Positions 4,984 through 5,798 of a stretch of DNA of 5,798 nucleotides are shown in pieces. Numbering within the stretch: the first letter of the stretch is position 1; each line of letters opens with the position of its first letter. The notes beneath the pieces were generated by a model, which was not told where the DNA came from, did no database searches, and saw only the letters and a program-made list of their open reading frames with translations. The position numbers were made by a program, and so were the translations under genes. Source of the DNA: Bacteroidales bacterium (GTDB lineage Bacteria > Bacteroidota > Bacteroidia > Bacteroidales > VadinHA17); contig JAITVX010000079.1 in NCBI GenBank assembly GCA_031285575.1, positions 1-5,798 of the forward strand, in the 5' to 3' direction.

Positions 4984-5798
4984 TTAGGCATCCGGCCTAT
5001 TCCCCCCTCTTTCCCTTTTCTCCTGCCGGTATCTGGCAGGGGTAACGCCCGTATGTTTGCGGAAGAACTTAACGAAATAGGTAAAGTCGAAACCCAGGCA
5101 GAGGGCGATTTCTCCCTGGTTGAGCGTGGTGTGTTCCAGCAGATAGACGGCTTCCTGCATGATGCGCTCGTTGATGTACGTCTTGGCCGAAATGCCGTGT
5201 ACGGAACCGACCATCTGCGACAGTTTTTTCTCCGATACGCAGAGTTGCTCCGCATAGAAGCCGACCTGCTTCTCCGTCCGGAAATGCTCGTTCAGCAGGG
5301 ATTTGAACTTCGGCATTCGTTCGTCGGCATCCGGCTGTGCAGGCAGGTCGGGGCTGCGCTGCCGGTACTCCCGCTCAATGGTCATCAGCAGATTGTGCAG
5401 CCAGTTGCGCGACGCAATTATGAGCTGCCGCTGCGCAACGGTTGCCGTTTCCTGCCTGAAGTCGGTTTTCTTGCCGGGTTGCAGTTTCTTGATCAGCGAG
5501 AAATACAGGTCTATCAGTGCCGCATGACGTTCCGAGCGTATGGGGATAACGGCGTAATTGTCGTTCAGCAGCGTGTAACTGTTCAGGAAACGGGTCTTTT
5601 CAACCGTTCCGCATAGAAAGGCGTCTGTAAAGAGCAGGATGCTGCCGCTGCATTTCCGGCGCGAATAGCGGTGCAGCACGTCGCGGTTGATGATCAGCAG
5701 GCTGTCGCACCCGGGCGTTATCTTCCTGTTCGCCACGTAATGGACGTTGCTCTGGCCAGTGTAGCGGAAAATTTGATAGAAGGACGTCCTGTGCCGCC
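4984..5798 (-). CDS. AraC-family transcriptional regulator, 5' end cut by window edge
   Basis: This is a DNA-binding activator or repressor with a cupin-like sensor half and a C-terminal AraC/XylS double helix-turn-helix. The frame stays open to the right edge, giving 270 visible residues. A GTG at 5734-5736 could serve as a start, but the 20 codons before it (FYQIFRYTGQSNVHYVANRK across the junction) read as the first strands of the sensor domain, so the true start lies outside the window. Phrases such as ITPGCDSLLIINRDVLHRYS fit the AraC-binding cupin fold. The first helix-turn-helix covers about 5211-5265 (FYAEQLCVSEKKLSQMV). The second, about 5026-5121, carries the signature GFDFTYFVKFFRKHTGVTPA. 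By hand count the gene is about 56% G+C over 5041-5460, higher than everything to its left. The effector and targets are unknown; it converges on the methyltransferase with about 100 bases between. Confidence 0.93.
   Translation of the reverse strand, partial: RHRTSFYQIFRYTGQSNVHYVANRKITPGCDSLLIINRDVLHRYSRRKCSGSILLFTDAFLCGTVEKTRFLNSYTLLNDNYAVIPIRSERHAALIDLYFSLIKKLQPGKKTDFRQETATVAQRQLIIASRNWLHNLLMTIEREYRQRSPDLPAQPDADERMPKFKSLLNEHFRTEKQVGFYAEQLCVSEKKLSQMVGSVHGISAKTYINERIMQEAVYLLEHTTLNQGEIALCLGFDFTYFVKFFRKHTGVTPARYRQEKRERGGNRPDA

Noticed and set aside
5053..5616. A 187-codon plus-strand open frame opposite the AraC gene
   Set aside because: The minus frame carries both helix-turn-helix motifs and the AraC signature; the plus frame is a by-product of the high G+C content.
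5734..5736. GTG as the start of the AraC regulator
   Set aside because: The frame continues open to the window edge with residues that fit the sensor domain, so the gene is treated as partial.

Overview
The window looks like a chromosomal segment from a member of the Bacteroidota, most likely Bacteroidales. Several genes are preceded by exact matches to the Bacteroidota -7 box TAnnTTTG, clear Shine-Dalgarno sequences are absent with A-rich leaders instead, and the encoded transketolase, PhnP-like hydrolase and short RsmI-like methyltransferase all have the form usual in this phylum. No species call is justified from the sequence alone.

Layout. Positions 1-1690 (minus) hold most of a transketolase gene that runs off the left edge, with its promoter at about 1722-1729. 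Positions 1691-2359 form a 669-base gene-free stretch. Its core is an array of seven 41-bp direct repeats (1904-2190), each of the first six carrying the perfect palindrome TTCATGAA. A nested inverted repeat ending in a T-run (2173-2221) and a small hairpin (2225-2241) follow. Positions 2360-2581 (plus) encode a small, very basic, probable lipoprotein of unknown function. It converges, with only 3 bases between stop codons, on a PhnP-like metallo-beta-lactamase-fold hydrolase (2585-3352, minus). That gene and a DXD-type glycosyltransferase (3498-4163, plus) are transcribed divergently from a 145-bp region with one -7 box in each direction. The glycosyltransferase is followed 13 bases later by an RsmI-like SAM-dependent methyltransferase (4177-4881), so the two probably share a transcript. 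After about 100 bases, an AraC-family regulator (4984 to the right edge, minus) converges on that pair; its N-terminus lies outside the window.

How the parts relate. Transketolase (pentose phosphate pathway), the cyclic-phosphodiesterase-like hydrolase and the tetrapyrrole-methylase-fold enzyme look like ordinary chromosomal genes with no obvious joint pathway. Base composition is uneven by hand count: about 40% G+C in the glycosyltransferase, near 50% in the methyltransferase and about 56% in the AraC gene. The glycosyltransferase and the regulator may therefore have separate histories from their neighbours.

The most unusual element is the 41-bp array. It is not a CRISPR and not a protein-coding repeat in any single frame. 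Its units fall into three sequence types in a non-random order, and its period is close to four turns of the helix. I can describe it but cannot assign a function.
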